Shown here in pieces: positions 22,240-34,779 of a stretch of 64,000 bases of DNA. Below the pieces are notes generated by a model, which ran no database searches, was not told where the DNA came from, and saw only the letters and a list, made by a program, of their open reading frames with translations. Every line of letters begins with the position of its first letter. The stretch's first letter is position 1. The DNA lies in contig JADNRY010000066.1 in the NCBI GenBank assembly GCA_015501585.1, positions 1 through 64,000 on the forward strand. The letters run 5' to 3'. The stretch comes from Rhodocollybia butyracea. Taxonomy: Eukaryota > Basidiomycota > Agaricomycetes > Agaricales > Omphalotaceae. A program made the translations under genes and the position numbers.

Positions 22240-22244
22240 GCAAC

Positions 22245-25200
22245 TTTAGAGAAACAACGCGAAACACTGAACATCGGATCCGACTCAATCTCATTGCTGA
22301 ACAGGCTCTAAGTAGTAACTTCAATAAGGAAACTTCACTAGTACTTATTTAACTTGCACTGATGACTTCGCGCGCTAGCGCAAAGTTTTTGTATAATTAG
22401 GTTATCTTCTTGTAAGATCTTTAGTGCATAACAAGCCTCATGAAGTACTTATCTTGTAAACAAAAAGCACATACTATGGGTATTCTTTATAGCTAATTTC
22501 TATACTTACGCCGGTGGCGAAAAATTTCGAACTTTGACTCTCAGAAATACAGAATCTGAGCAATATTTAGGCATTGGAGGACCGGGAATTGAAACCCCAG
22601 CCCAACTGGCCCTCGGCAGAATTGATTCCGCTCATGCGTGGGGCTGGCTGCGCCTCCGGCGCGCCAGCCCCTCGGTATGACTGATTTTTCCTTCTCACTG
22701 CACTTTTCGCAGCTCCCAGTTGCCTGTTATTCCTTGTTGCGCCACTTACTCTCTTTATTCGCGTCCTACCGCTTACTGCGTGGCAGTGCGACCACATTTA
22801 CCCAGCGCATTGATTCATCTGACTGATACTGAACCATCCTCTTGACATTTTTTCTTGCATTAAACGCTGCTGCAGTTCTGTCTCTTACATGCACGTGCAA
22901 ATTCTCAGTGCAGTGGATTCTTTTTTGCCACATGGCATTTATATATATCTCATTACTTCCTGTTTTGTACCCCCGCACTTTACTTCCTTGGGTTTTTACT
23001 TTTCATCGGCGGCAGTTGAAGTGCATGCGCTGCCTCTTTTGGTGTATTCAATGGTTCCATCAACAAACTTGATATTTACTGCCCTTTCTAACCTCGGACA
23101 AAATGCCTTCCTTTACTTCTTGTGAGTGTATTCGGGTATCCCTTGCATTCCTCGCACTGATTTTTCTTTCATAGTGCCTACTGAGCTCACCATCAAAATT
23201 TTGCAAATTTATGTTGCTTTCTACATCGATCCTTCATTTGACATCACTCGTGTTCCATTGAATGATAGCAGTGCCCTCAAACTTCAGCATCTTTCCAACT
23301 GAAAAGAGCTCCTTTCCATGCTTACAGTTTGCCGGACATTCACTGCTGTGTTGCCTCCGCTTATATTCCAGTGGGTCAATATCTTTTCAACCAGAGCAGT
23401 CGCCAGCTTCCATCGTGCTGTTCATTCTTGCTCAGGAGAGTGTATTGGATAATATGAGTATCAGAAATGTTAATATGTTATTGACTTACCTTCTGCTGTG
23501 ATGTACTGCAGAGTGTAGTCTGCATTTCATACCTAGTCTCTTCCAGGACCTGTACCTGCCACGCGCTTGCGCGATGGCCCACACTCGCAAGTCAATATGG
23601 GATATATGGTAGTGGTAGTGGTAGTATAACCAACGACGTCCGACGTGGTCCCATTTCGGAACAGCTGGGGCCCCAGCTAAATGTATCACGCCAAATACAT
23701 GCCTGGGATGGTCTCCACAATGCTGTGACCAGCACACCCAAGTGCCATCGCACAAACATCGAGACTACACATAACCTAAGAAGAAGGCGCTAGAGACTGG
23801 ATGATTTTGTAGAGCTATAACAAGCATTGTACCAGTACAGACAAGTACTCAATGAAGAAGAGAAAGCCAAAATTTCATAAATGACCTTCAAAGGATCAAA
23901 GTAGCTTATGCGGAACAAAATGATTGTAAAACGATGCACAAAATCAAAAGCAACGTGAGATGATCCACCGAAAATTTCCGGACCATCTACACACCCAATG
24001 CGAATGACTCACCACTACCACTACCGGGGAAAATTTGTACAAGATTACAGCCCAATGGCGATGAGCTTCAGAGAAAAATTTAGACGCCTCAGCAAGAACA
24101 AGGACAATCGAGAACACGAACAATCGCATTCGAGAACAAGGACAGTCGCATTCGAGAACAAGAACAAGTGTTTTCGGGAAGAACAATTGCAGTAAATCAG
24201 AGCAAACACGACATGCAAAACAAACAGTCACATTGGGACAATTGCTTCTGGCAGCACAGTATCAGTTGAGTTTGATGCAATGGACTGAAAGAAAAATACT
24301 AATAGGTATAGTAGATATATCCTCGGAACGCAATGACAAGCTTTGGAGTTCGTGATCCTTGCAGGTTACAAGAAAAATTTTCGGGCCAATAGAATAGGTT
24401 GTCTTGAACCTCGGGAGTCGGAGGCCTAAGATGCATGAATTAGTACAAAAGAACACTGCATAGCACCGCGCAAATGTCTCAAGGGAACCACCTAAAATTT
24501 CCAGGGAAACTTGTATGAGATCTGTTGAACTTTTTAACACATAGTTCTGGGATATGTTTGGAAAGTTATGCATTTATGGCCCAATAGGGACTAGCTTGAG
24601 GGGAAAAGCGGTATCCAGGAAATAGATCACTTCTTTCTCACGAGAGGAAACAGATGCAGCCTCATTGAACATACAGTCCATAATATGAATAGTACTAGGC
24701 TTCCCCAGTGAAGTATGTGCTGCGCGACGACGAGCTCGACAATAAAAATTTTAAGCGCTCGGTAGATGATGATGGTAGGTGAAAGAAGCACGGAATCGTG
24801 CTTCGCTCCAGCCTCGACAAATTTGATTATAGGAAGAATTTTATCGAACGTTGCATTATGTAGTAGGTGCATTGAATCGGGCTGAGCTGAAGCACGGGAA
24901 CTTTAATATCATCACTTCAGAGGCGAGGAACAGCTTTTGGTAATCCTCTCTGATTCGGAGGTTAGTGAAATCGCATCCTCAGCGTTTTGGATTGGAACGG
25001 TCAGTGCCAAAGGGGCGGAAACCAAGTGAAAACGAAGGTACAGACCAATTTAACGGGCTTGTGAAAGGGCGTTATAAATGGGTTATGAATGTGCTCTTGC
25101 TTTGTATCGGGATCTTGATTTGATCTTGACAGTGTCAAGAACTGTGGTGAGACCAACTTGGCCGGTTTCTTCCTTCCTATGGGGAGTTGATAGGAATTGT

Positions 25201-25336
25201 AGACAGAGGGAAAAGATAACACTAATGAAGCACATGTCGCCGAACAGGTCTGGCAAGTTTTGTCAATTTAAACTGGAACCTCAAGTGTAACAGTCATCCT
25301 ATATAAATGGACAACCATTGAAAGTAAGAAGTTGAA
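22245..25336. other. About 3.1 kb without a recognisable gene
   Basis: No frame with known motifs or a convincing exon chain was found on either strand. A short tandem repeat of about 22 bp (AC(A/G)(A/G)TCGCATTCGAGAACAAG-like) lies at about 24100-24170. The region borders the copia insertion on the left and the 3' end of the A-T-R gene on the right. Confidence 0.5.
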
Positions 25337-28300
25337 TCACATCCCACAATTCACCCAGTATTTGACCCAAGGTTCAACATCCAGGCGTTGAAGAGGGCCC
25401 AGTTCGTTGATCTTCTTGCTCAGGCGCTGGATGCTAGAAGTTTCAAAAATAGCCCCTCCAAGCGCATCTGCATCTGTGTTCTTTCCTTCGCTTGCTACCG
25501 CTATAGCACGTATGAAATCTATGATCTTGTAAGCAGGCTAACAGTGAAAGCCACTGGAGTGAGTAAAGATTGGCGAAAAGCAGCAAGAACTTACAAGCTC
25601 ATTCCGGACCCTTTGCGGCGATGTATTGGCAGTATCCTCTAGAGCTTTCACCCAGCTTTTGAAACTGACCAAGGGTAGAGCTTCCAAATTTAAACTTTTG
25701 ACTGATATGAACGACTCCCGAATCATCGTCATGACACTGGACCAGGCGACAGGTTTGGGATGCACCAAGTTTATGGCTAAAGGAGGGCTTTCAGATGTGA
25801 ATGCTACATCAAGAATTGCTCCAGCAACCGCCTCCGCTGGGAGCCAAGAGACAACCTACATAGTGGTCAGCAATCTATATCAAGAAGCCCTAGGATATTT
25901 ACTTACCCCGGTTGCATCCGGAAGTATACCGAGAGCAAGGCTTGATTTAATTATCATCGGTAACCAGTCACTTAAGGCCCAAGCCCCATTCTGACCACCC
26001 GTAATTTGTCCAATCCGGAAAGATGACACATGTAGTTCACTCTTTGCCAGAATCTGTACACAGGTGGTAAGCTGGGAACAAAAATTATTGGGGATGGGGA
26101 ATACAGACCCTTTCTGAAATATATTTGCTCTCTCCATACCCAGGTCCTACTGCGTACTTGGGATCAGAAACAACCTTATCGGGGTATGGGCCCATAGTGG
26201 TCGGGTCCCATGACTGAGCAGAACCAATAGATGAAGTAAACAAAAATCGCAACCAGTGCACATATCGCGAAGACCGAGCTAGATCTATCAGGTTCCGGGT
26301 TCCGCGAACATGGGGCTCGAATGAAGACAATGAAAGGTTGAAATCTAACCTCCATGCATTGTGGATAATTATCGTCAACGACTCTTGAAGCTATTTCTTG
26401 GTTAGATACAAACCTTTCGTTCAAGGAGATGCAATGGTATCCATACCTTGCTATATACCGCATCGGTTAAGCCTAGCGTTGGGTGAGAACTGTCCCCCTC
26501 GAGTAGGACAAGTTTTTGAGAAGAAAGAAGGCCGACGTCGAGCTCTTTATCCTCGAACCGTTCTTGATGCCGCTTCTTGATAGACAATTTAGAAGAAGGC
26601 CTGTTTAATGTATAGACCTCGGCAACAGATTCATTTAAGAGTAAATCCGCGAGAATCTGGGCCCCAAGGTTACCCGTCGATCCAGTTAAAAGCACCACAA
26701 CTTTTGTCGGCGCATTTCCGGCATTGGGTGGAATGGGGGCTTCGAGACCCTTCGAGTAGAGCGAAATCATACTCTCTATCTCCTCTTCATGACTGTTCAC
26801 TAGAACACCATTTTGTCCTGGCTTGCTTTCAATGAGTCCCACAATGAACTGAGAGAGCTTGGTGATGGTTGGATAGTTGTAGATGACATTCTGGGAAATC
26901 AGGCGAGAGACTAGAACGTTACCGGTGGCCCGTAGCGAACTGACCAGGCGGAGTCGTAGAATCGTTGCACACAAGCTAAAAAACATTCATATCACAATCA
27001 GTGCCCAGGATATATACCTAGGCTCACCTATCGAATCCATGGTGGAAAATATCATCAGAATTGTTGACAGAATTATGACATAAATCTTCCACTTGTGTTG
27101 CAAGCCACTCTTGAATCGTCGGATCTTCCCAACTAGAAGGGGGCTTGACACCACTGGTGTTTGATTCAACGTTTTCGTATCTGTACCGGGAAGAGTGTTA
27201 GCATTATTGTAGTATAGTACTCTTAGAAAAGAAACGTGCATTTGATCAATCTCCTGCTTGTACTCGTGCAATGCTGCTTTACGCATGACCGTCCCTTTCC
27301 CAGCTCGCGGTAGAGGTTTGTTCAATGAGGTGACAAGGATCATCTCTTTGTAAATTCTACTAAATGCAGGTAATAGTTTGTTTCCTTCTTCAATGACAGG
27401 CCTAAAGGCGAATTCCAGTTAGTGCGTGTTCAGAAGATATTGATTAGCATACCATATTTTGTTACGGAAAGCAGACAATTGAGCTGGGTCGTCAATGTCA
27501 ACCCGATTCTCCGGAGAAGGCTCGACTAAAACTCCAGGCTGATCTCGTTCACGTCCAAACATGATGACTGCCCTCAGCCTGACCATCGAGAAAATGTCAG
27601 GACAAAAGTATGATAACCTAAGAATTCTAACTTACAGAGGGCTGTGACCGACCTTGTCCTCAAATGGACCTGGAACAGTTTTTTCTCCAGAGGAATGAAT
27701 GATGACATCGTCTGCTCGTCCGATTCTAATCACAAACTCAGTGATTTCATGGCGTGTATGCAAAAAGACACAAAAACTTACATCGTCCATATTCCAGGCT
27801 TCGTGGGATGAGGGGACCATAAATCCGATGTTGCGTAGCCAGCAACATCTGGGAGGTTCTCTACCGAAACGCGGAATGTATCTGAATTCTAAGAGGGGTT
27901 GAGATAACATTACTTGACAAAGATAGTCCTAGTACCCACCAAACAGTGGAGCTCAAAGGTGCCATCTCCCTGAGGAATCCACCTGACGTTTTGCGTGTCT
28001 GTGAAATCAAACCATGCCCAATCCTCATGATTACCATCAAATTTAAAGTCATATGTAGAGAGAGCTCCAATCTCGGTTCCGCCATAAGTAGCACGCAAGG
28101 GAACCCCACATGTAACGAGATAATCACCGACAGCTAAAGATGCTCTATCAGCGATCAACTGAGAAGTTATATTTCACAACAAGTACCAGAAGCTAGCGGT
28201 CCCCACCAAAGAGCTAACAAGAGACTCAGTCTGAATAACGTCCGGACATTCGTAAAAAACTGACCAAGATCTTGAGCTTTCGCAATACTTCTATACTTGA

Positions 28301-29306
28301 AGAAGACTGAGCCCAAATTTGAATCATAGAAGGGATTGTATAAGAAGCGGTACATGATGTTCTCTTGAGATGATCGATAATGTTATCAGGGGTTGGCGTA
28401 ACGGGTAGGGCTTCAGCACCTGTAACAACAGGAGGATATACTCCCACGGGAGTAGACGCAAATACTGGCATGAAGACTTGAATCAAGATTCCAAGGGCAT
28501 GGAAGCTGGGTAACCCGAAACTTCCTACACGTAATTTGTGACGACGAAACTGTGTTATGAGGGCTATCGAATGGTCAATGTATGCAAAATATTAGAGTGA
28601 AAGGATGTTCAACTCACAAGATAAGCCCCAGTTCATGTAAATAACAGCATGGGTGATGAAAATGGCTTTTGGAAGACCAGTGCTTCCGGACGAGTGCACG
28701 ATCAGAGCAATATGATCTGGGTCGGGCTGGGATGATTGAGGATAGATTTCGAATGGATCCTTCAAGGTTTCGGATCCCAAGTTCGGGAACAAGGCATATA
28801 ATCCTGGAATCTCTTCGAATGTGACTTCATAAGCAGTTTCACACGTCAGTTCCGTTCTGATGTTCTGAAGGAGCTCGTGGAGGGTGGAATGTGTAGTGAG
28901 TAGTCGATGAGCACCAGACTTCTTCAACAAATTCACCACCGCGGCAGCCGTGTTACGGTGAGAGATAAGAAGTGGCTAGGAAATCACGAATTCGATGAAA
29001 GTAAAAGCAGAGCCACTATGCACTTACAACCATTCCTGCCTCCATTATCCCAGCTATCACCGCCGAATATACCACAGTATCGCATAAAGCTACAACTCCC
29101 ACTACCTCGGCTGAACCAGAGTGACGTGGAAAAAGGAGATGAGCTGCGCGATGAGAGGCTCGAACAAACTCGAGATATTTGATCTTAGTAGGCTCGTCTT
29201 TCTCATCTTCGGCATAGAAATATATCGTTTCCTCGGGATTGTTCTTGTAATGAAACCGAAAAAGCTGGGGAATAGTTATGAATTGGCTCAGTGAGGGATG
29301 GATCAT
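25337..29306 (-). CDS. A-T-R adenylate-forming reductase (NRPS-like/Lys2-like)
   Basis: Such enzymes adenylate a carboxylic acid, load it on a carrier and reduce it off with NAD(P)H. Fifteen exons (29306-29028, 28975-28618, 28563-28265, 28213-28187, 28158-27940, 27888-27782, 27725-27636, 27578-27453, 27401-27240, 27180-27028, 26975-26447, 26390-26109, 26053-25907, 25855-25595, 25525-25337) sum to 3228 nt, about 1075 codons. Adenylation: IVHSSGSTGLPKA, ATYGGTEIG, GRADDVIIHSSGEK. Carrier: GFDSLCA, its phosphopantetheine Ser codon split by an intron. Reductase: LLTGSTGNLGA, TIIIHNAW, LRFLFTSSIGS, GYGESKYISER, FRIGQITGG. Oddities: exon 4 holds an in-frame TAG, and GPLAS appears there one base out of frame; the intron at 27239-27187 seems to have a GC donor. 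The substrate is unknown. Lys2 shares the A-T-R order, but the A domain here is of the stand-alone type. Confidence 0.8.
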
Positions 29307-30062
29307 GGTGAATAGCTAGAAAAGGTATGTTGAGTGGCATATCTCATTGAGGTTTTTAAATCCCACCAGCCTTTCTTTCTGGGAAAGTTAGCTCTAAGCG
29401 CAGGTACAGATGTTCAAATCATCGATTGGTTCCCCGACATCGGCGATAAAGAAATAAAGAAATAAGCGACAAAGAGGGAATTACTTTATAGTGCAAGACG
29501 AGTTATTTCTGCAAAACCTGATCATTTGACACGACAGCGGCAAGAACAGCTGGTGCGCTTCATCACGCACCGTTTACACAGAAATAGACAAATCTTCTCA
29601 ATTTAGCCTTCAATTGCGCAAATAGTGTGACGCTATGAAGAATCTAAAGAAAAATGTCATTCGTCGGAGTGTATTCAACAATGTGTTAGTGAGGAGCGTC
29701 GACGCGACGCCATTGCCAGCAAATAACTAATGGAGATGCTGCGATGGTGAATGACGAGCAACTGTGGAAGTTCTTGAAGTTATCAGCGTTGGGCCGGTCT
29801 TATCATCATAAGGAAATCACATGCTACCGCGTTCCCGGATTAAATAAGCGCCTAATCCGCGTGAGGTGTGTCGTTGATCACGATCCAGCCTGCATGACGG
29901 AGAACGTACATGCACTTCGACACGACATACATATCGGAAAACTTGTTCATTATTCCACACGTGAACTTTCGCCCATTCTTTTAATCTGGCTTTGACACAC
30001 ACCCGGACACCGCATAGCGTCCGACTCTTAGTACTTACTTGTGCTTCTTCCAAACCACGACC
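29307..30062. other. Divergent promoter region between the A-T-R gene and LKR copy 2
   Basis: 756 bases separate two start codons on opposite strands, so both promoters must lie here. No recognisable binding site was found. Confidence 0.4.
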
Positions 30063-33000
30063 ATGAATCTGCTACGATGCAATTGGCGCAGTAGTGGCAT
30101 ACGAATGTACAACTTGGGCAGACAGCGTCGAAAAGAATGGAAACGTTTGCACACTGAAACCCAACGAATCAGATCTAAACCCCTTGTCGTCGGAATCCGC
30201 CGTGAGGACCCATCGCTTACCTGGGAACGACGTGTACCATTAACGCCAGGAGATATTCTGCTCATTTCGAAGTCATTTCGATCGCAACTCCGCAACATGC
30301 TTACCACCATCCATCCTTACCAACTTGACGAAAAGGGAGAATTATTGATACCATTTGAGCTTGAATTCCACGTACAACCCTGCTCTCGCCGAATCATCCC
30401 AAACGCACAGTACTCTGCCGTTGGCGCAAAGATTACAGAGGATCTAAGCGGCGCACATGTGATAATCGGGATTAAAGAACCGAGAGTTGAGGAGGTGCTG
30501 GTTGATGGACTTGCAATTCCTGGGACTAAGATGACGGGTTCAGGCTATAGCTCAATAAAAGATAAAGACAACTGCGCCAGAACATACATGATGTTCTCAC
30601 ATACAACCGAAGGGCAAGAATACAATCTCCCTCTTTTGGATTTGTTCTTATCCTCTGGCCCTAATTCGAAATTGCACCTCCCAACATTAATTGACTATGA
30701 ACTTCTCACTTCCGAGTCCTCCTCCAAACGTATCCTCACATTCGGGTTTCACGCAGGCCTCGCCGGAACTCTCCTCTCCTTTCACACGCTCGGGATATAC
30801 CAACTCGCTACTTTAGGTGTCGCCTCTCCCTTTTTATATACTCCGCTCCCGCAGAGTAAGCGCAGTGTCGATGAGTTGAGGGCGGCTTTTCACGACGTTG
30901 GGGATAGAATACGTTTCGAAGGTGGCACTGGGGAAGGACTGGGTCCATGTGTTGTTGGTATTACTGGGTAGGCACTCCATCTAGCTTTCCTCTCAATATC
31001 TATCTAATCGGTTTCAACTTGCCGTATAGAACAGAAGACATCGCTGATGGCTGCCTGTCCATGCTCTCTGAACTTCCAATCGAAAACATACTCGTTTCAG
31101 AATTGGAAGATCTGGTGGTTAGGAGGAAGCTAAGAGGTGGGGATGTTTCGTTGAATAAGGTTTATGTGGTCCATGTGAAACCAGAGGATCATTTGGTTAA
31201 AACGCTTTCGAATTCCGATTCCTCTTATCCTGTCACCGGCTCCGATAACCCTTTTTTGAAACTTCTCAGCTCAACTACGTATTCCCGCTTTGACTACTAC
31301 AGCCACCCTTCAACTTATACATCAACTTTCGCAACCCACATCGCTCCATATCTTACTCTCCTGCTAAATGGCGAAGCGCGGGTGCCGGGTTTTCCCAATT
31401 TGATGTGGAGGAGAACTTTAGAAACGTGTGTGAGGAGGGTAAGGAGATGGAACTCGAGCATGGAAGAAGGGAAGGAAGGTTTGGCGTTGTGGGTGATATG
31501 AGCTGTGATCCCAAAGTGAGCGTCTCTCATACTTCTTTTATCTGTTCGAGTCATTCTTCATCCCTTTGAAATCACCAAATCATACCCCCTTAAATCCTAT
31601 GCCTTATTTGTTCGTTCTATTCATGCCGCATGAGAACTCGAACGAAACTAACGAACCTTTATTCGTTATGTCTATTCTTCCAGGGCAACCTCAGATTCGT
31701 CACCCACTCGACTACACTCAATAACCCATATTACAAGATCGATGTCCCAGCTCAATCCCTTCACTCTTCAATATCTTCTAGCTCAATTGATCACTCCCCG
31801 GTTAATGCATCGGATCCGCCGTCCTCCTTACCCACAGCAAACTCGGACTCGTCGTCCTCACACCCCATCTACATCCAAGCCGTCGACATCCTTCCTGCCT
31901 CCCTCTCCCTCGATGCCTCGATCCACTTCTCGAGCGGGCTGAAGAGGTATCTGAGGGTGTTATCGAATGGTATATGTGGTTGGCGGTGACAAAGACGAGA
32001 GGGTTAACGTGGATAGGGCCTCCTCCTAATCTCAAGCCGAAATCCAGGAGCATAGGCGATCTCATGTCGACGGGCATGGACAAAGACAGGACTGATGCCA
32101 ATCAGATTTTTCCGGTGGAACTGCCTGAAAGACTCAGGAGAGTGTTGAAAAGCAGAGCAATGTCCGATGCCGATATAAATGCCTTACTCACCAATACCAA
32201 GTCTACTAATGGTGCAACAAAAACCAACGCTTCTACCGAATCTATCAAACCCAGCGCTGCCAGGTCGCTAGAAGAAGCAACCTTTTCCCAAGTCATACAA
32301 AGTCTCTCTCGACTGGCTCGCTTCAGAAAACTCTCTAGCGCTACCGAATCATCTGAGTGGCCAGAAGAAGAAAAGCCCGATGAAATCAGAGAAGCTCTCT
32401 TCCGTGCGGCAATCACACAGTCCGGTGAGCTCTTTGAACGCTTCCGCAAAACGGAGTCTCGGCGGTTGAGACGGAAGGTGCAGTTGTGGAGAGATACGGT
32501 ACGAGAAAGAGATGGTGGACCTTCCACTAGTACTACTATTGCCACCTTCACCGCATCCGAGGAACTAGCCACCAATTCCCTAGACCAAAGTTCCGAAGCC
32601 TTGAAGCTTGGAGAAATTATCGGAAGTAATGACGCAGGACCTGGCAACTTTTCTTCTCCCATCGCCACTGCCATTCCTTCATCGTCTATCCCTGACTCTT
32701 CTGCTGGCACTATCTTAGACACAAGGCCTGCTACGGCTGCCAAGGACACCATCGCTGATGAACATACCGATGAATATGACGCCAACGTCGATGCCCGAAA
32801 TGTTGACCCATGCCTCTTGTACATCGGCCATTTAGATCCGCAATTTGAGAGCAAGGAGTTGGTGAGGGCGTTTGCAAAGGTATCCGTCCTGTGTTTATAT
32901 TCAATCATTCCACGACCCATCTTCTATCTTTTTTTTGCTTTCTGCTTTCCTTGCGTATTCCTTGTCTCTTCCGCCCCCCTTCCTGTTTTCCTCACATCTC

Positions 33001-34208
33001 CTGATTAAGAGTCCTCTCCTAGTTTGGCGAAATCCTCGCAGCGTGCGTTGTATGCACCCACAAGGTTGGTAAAAGTAAAACACATGCGGTCGTGAAGTTT
33101 CGAAGGCCTGATCAAGGTGTGTTTTCCGTTACTTTTCATTTGATCTTGTATTATATTATGTTCTGGCTCGAGTTCGAGGATGGTTTGGGTTCTAGTATGA
33201 GCTGGCCGTTCAACGAAGGATGCCTCTATATCCTTTTGTAATTGTACCATGTGGCTATTCACCCTTGCGTTTTCCGTTTTTTTGTTTCTCAGCTTTTGTT
33301 TTTTCATAGCGGCCAACGCCATATCCTCAATGAACGGCGTCAAACCTAACGGACAGTCCCAACAGCTTTTAGTTCAAGTACATAGGCCAAAAAGATCCCG
33401 CGTGGCTCCTACGAGTGTGGGTAGGGTCCTGGTATGTGGAACGCGAACCAGACAGCGAGTAAAGACGAGGCGAAGGAAGGAAAAAAGACGGAGACGGAGA
33501 AAGCCGCACTGATGCTCCGGTAGCCTCCTCTACCTCTTCCTCCACCGATGGTGGTCGCTGGGATAGAACCTTGGATAGTTCGGATAGTGTTCGAAACTCC
33601 CCAAACGGCGAAAGGATTGGAAGAACTAGGGCTAGTGTGGATAGAATTCCAAACGCTTCAAACACTCATACGATGATCGCAAGAACTAGAGATATTGGAC
33701 GCGGGGAAATAGGTAATCGGCTAAATATCGATTTGCGGTCCTTATATGTCAAAAATTTGCCTCCTGAGATTGATGAAAGGGCGCTAGAGGAGCGTTTTGG
33801 TGAGGTATGTATCTTTCATATGTTCCTTTCACTATGTTCCTTTACTTTCTCATCTAATCTTCCAATTCTGAACTGATCTCTTCCTTTTCTAGTTTGGCCA
33901 TATCAACCGCGTTGGCATAAAGCGTAGCGCAGCCGGAGGTTTTGGGTTCATCCAGTACCGAACAGGTGATTCGGGTGCGTCTTTTTGTTAGAAACAAATA
34001 TCCTTGCTCAATCACTCAAATACACCATTTTTCCTCTTCTTTCATAGGGGCCGAAGCCATAAAGAAAATGCACGATAGCATTGTCGTTGTTCAAGGAAAA
34101 GCCTCACGACTCTATGTCGGAGTGCGTATTCCGAAACAGCTTCTCCAGGAAATATCAGACGTACCCGAGCCAGCAAACTCCAACCTGGATCCATTTATAA
34201 CCTTATAG
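30063..34208 (+). pseudogene. LKR-RRM-RRM paralogue of the gene at 8707, frameshifted
   Basis: It starts at ATG 30063 with an Arg-rich presequence-like N-terminus. The LKR domain ([21 protein letters not shown] to [13 protein letters not shown]) is complete in exon 1, and introns match copy 1 in place (30968-31029 first). The dinucleotide motif GTGNVANG of copy 1 has become GTEDIADG. One-base deletions are inferred near 31449 and 31951. A long open frame (31974 onward) then leads to RRM1 (LLYIGHLDPQFES, intron 32880-33022, FGEILAACVV...KTHAVVKF, intron 33117-33309, AANAISSMNG). Another frame break lies at about 33430-33490. RRM2 follows (LYVKNLPPEIDERALEERFGE, FGHINRVGIKRSAAGGFGFIQY), with introns at equivalent places, ending at TAG 34206-34208. 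No SDH domain is joined. The LKR half cannot be made as written. The RRM part looks better preserved. Confidence 0.8.
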
Positions 34209-34779
34209 TACAACAGCAACGTTGAGTGCAGTGAACCGGATAACGGAGGAACGACTAGAAGGGAATACGGAAAGATCTACTTGGAAAGGAAATATGTAAC
34301 TTTATATTTCACAAGTCATCAGTAATGTCGAAAATTAATAAGGTAAAAGTAAGTCTTTACTCCTTCTCTATGTACTATCACCGAAGCGAGATACTGGTAG
34401 GGTCAAAAGTGTAGATATTCAATAAGCAACGGTGCGAAGATGAAAATAGACAGAGTTTTTGCTGCTGCCTGCTGGTTTCTTCTTACTTCCTTTCGATGCC
34501 TCGTCTGAGTCACGGTCGGTGCTTCCTTCCTAAACGTTCGCCCACTCGGACACAAATGCATCCTCGGCTCCGCAATCGTGGTTGAATGATCCTGGATCTG
34601 CTGAAAAAACGACGTTAAGTTTCAGCTTAAAATTATTGTAGCGAGCAAGGAGAGCTAAGTTAACGGCTTCGGTGGCACCGGGACAGTTAGACCAGGTTAG
34701 ACCTCCCCCGTCCTCCTCCTTCCTTGTTCGCTCCAACTACCGACTATATACTGATCCTTACTTCCATATTTTTCCTCAT

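Larger units (their letters stand above)
17068..22244 (+). mobile_element. Complete Ty1/copia LTR retrotransposon
   Basis: The element spans 17073-22239, with two LTRs of 348 bp that appear identical by eye. A perfect 5-bp target duplication GCAAC lies at 17068-17072 and 22240-22244. One uninterrupted gag-pol frame fills the interior. A primer-binding site follows the 5' LTR directly, and a purine tract precedes the 3' LTR. Identical LTRs and an intact frame indicate a very recent insertion, perhaps still active. Confidence 0.96.

Noticed and set aside
32102..32920. 272-codon open frame on the minus strand inside the second LKR-RRM gene
   Set aside because: It is the exact shadow of the Ser/Glu-rich linker read on the plus strand, and its sequence has no family motif.
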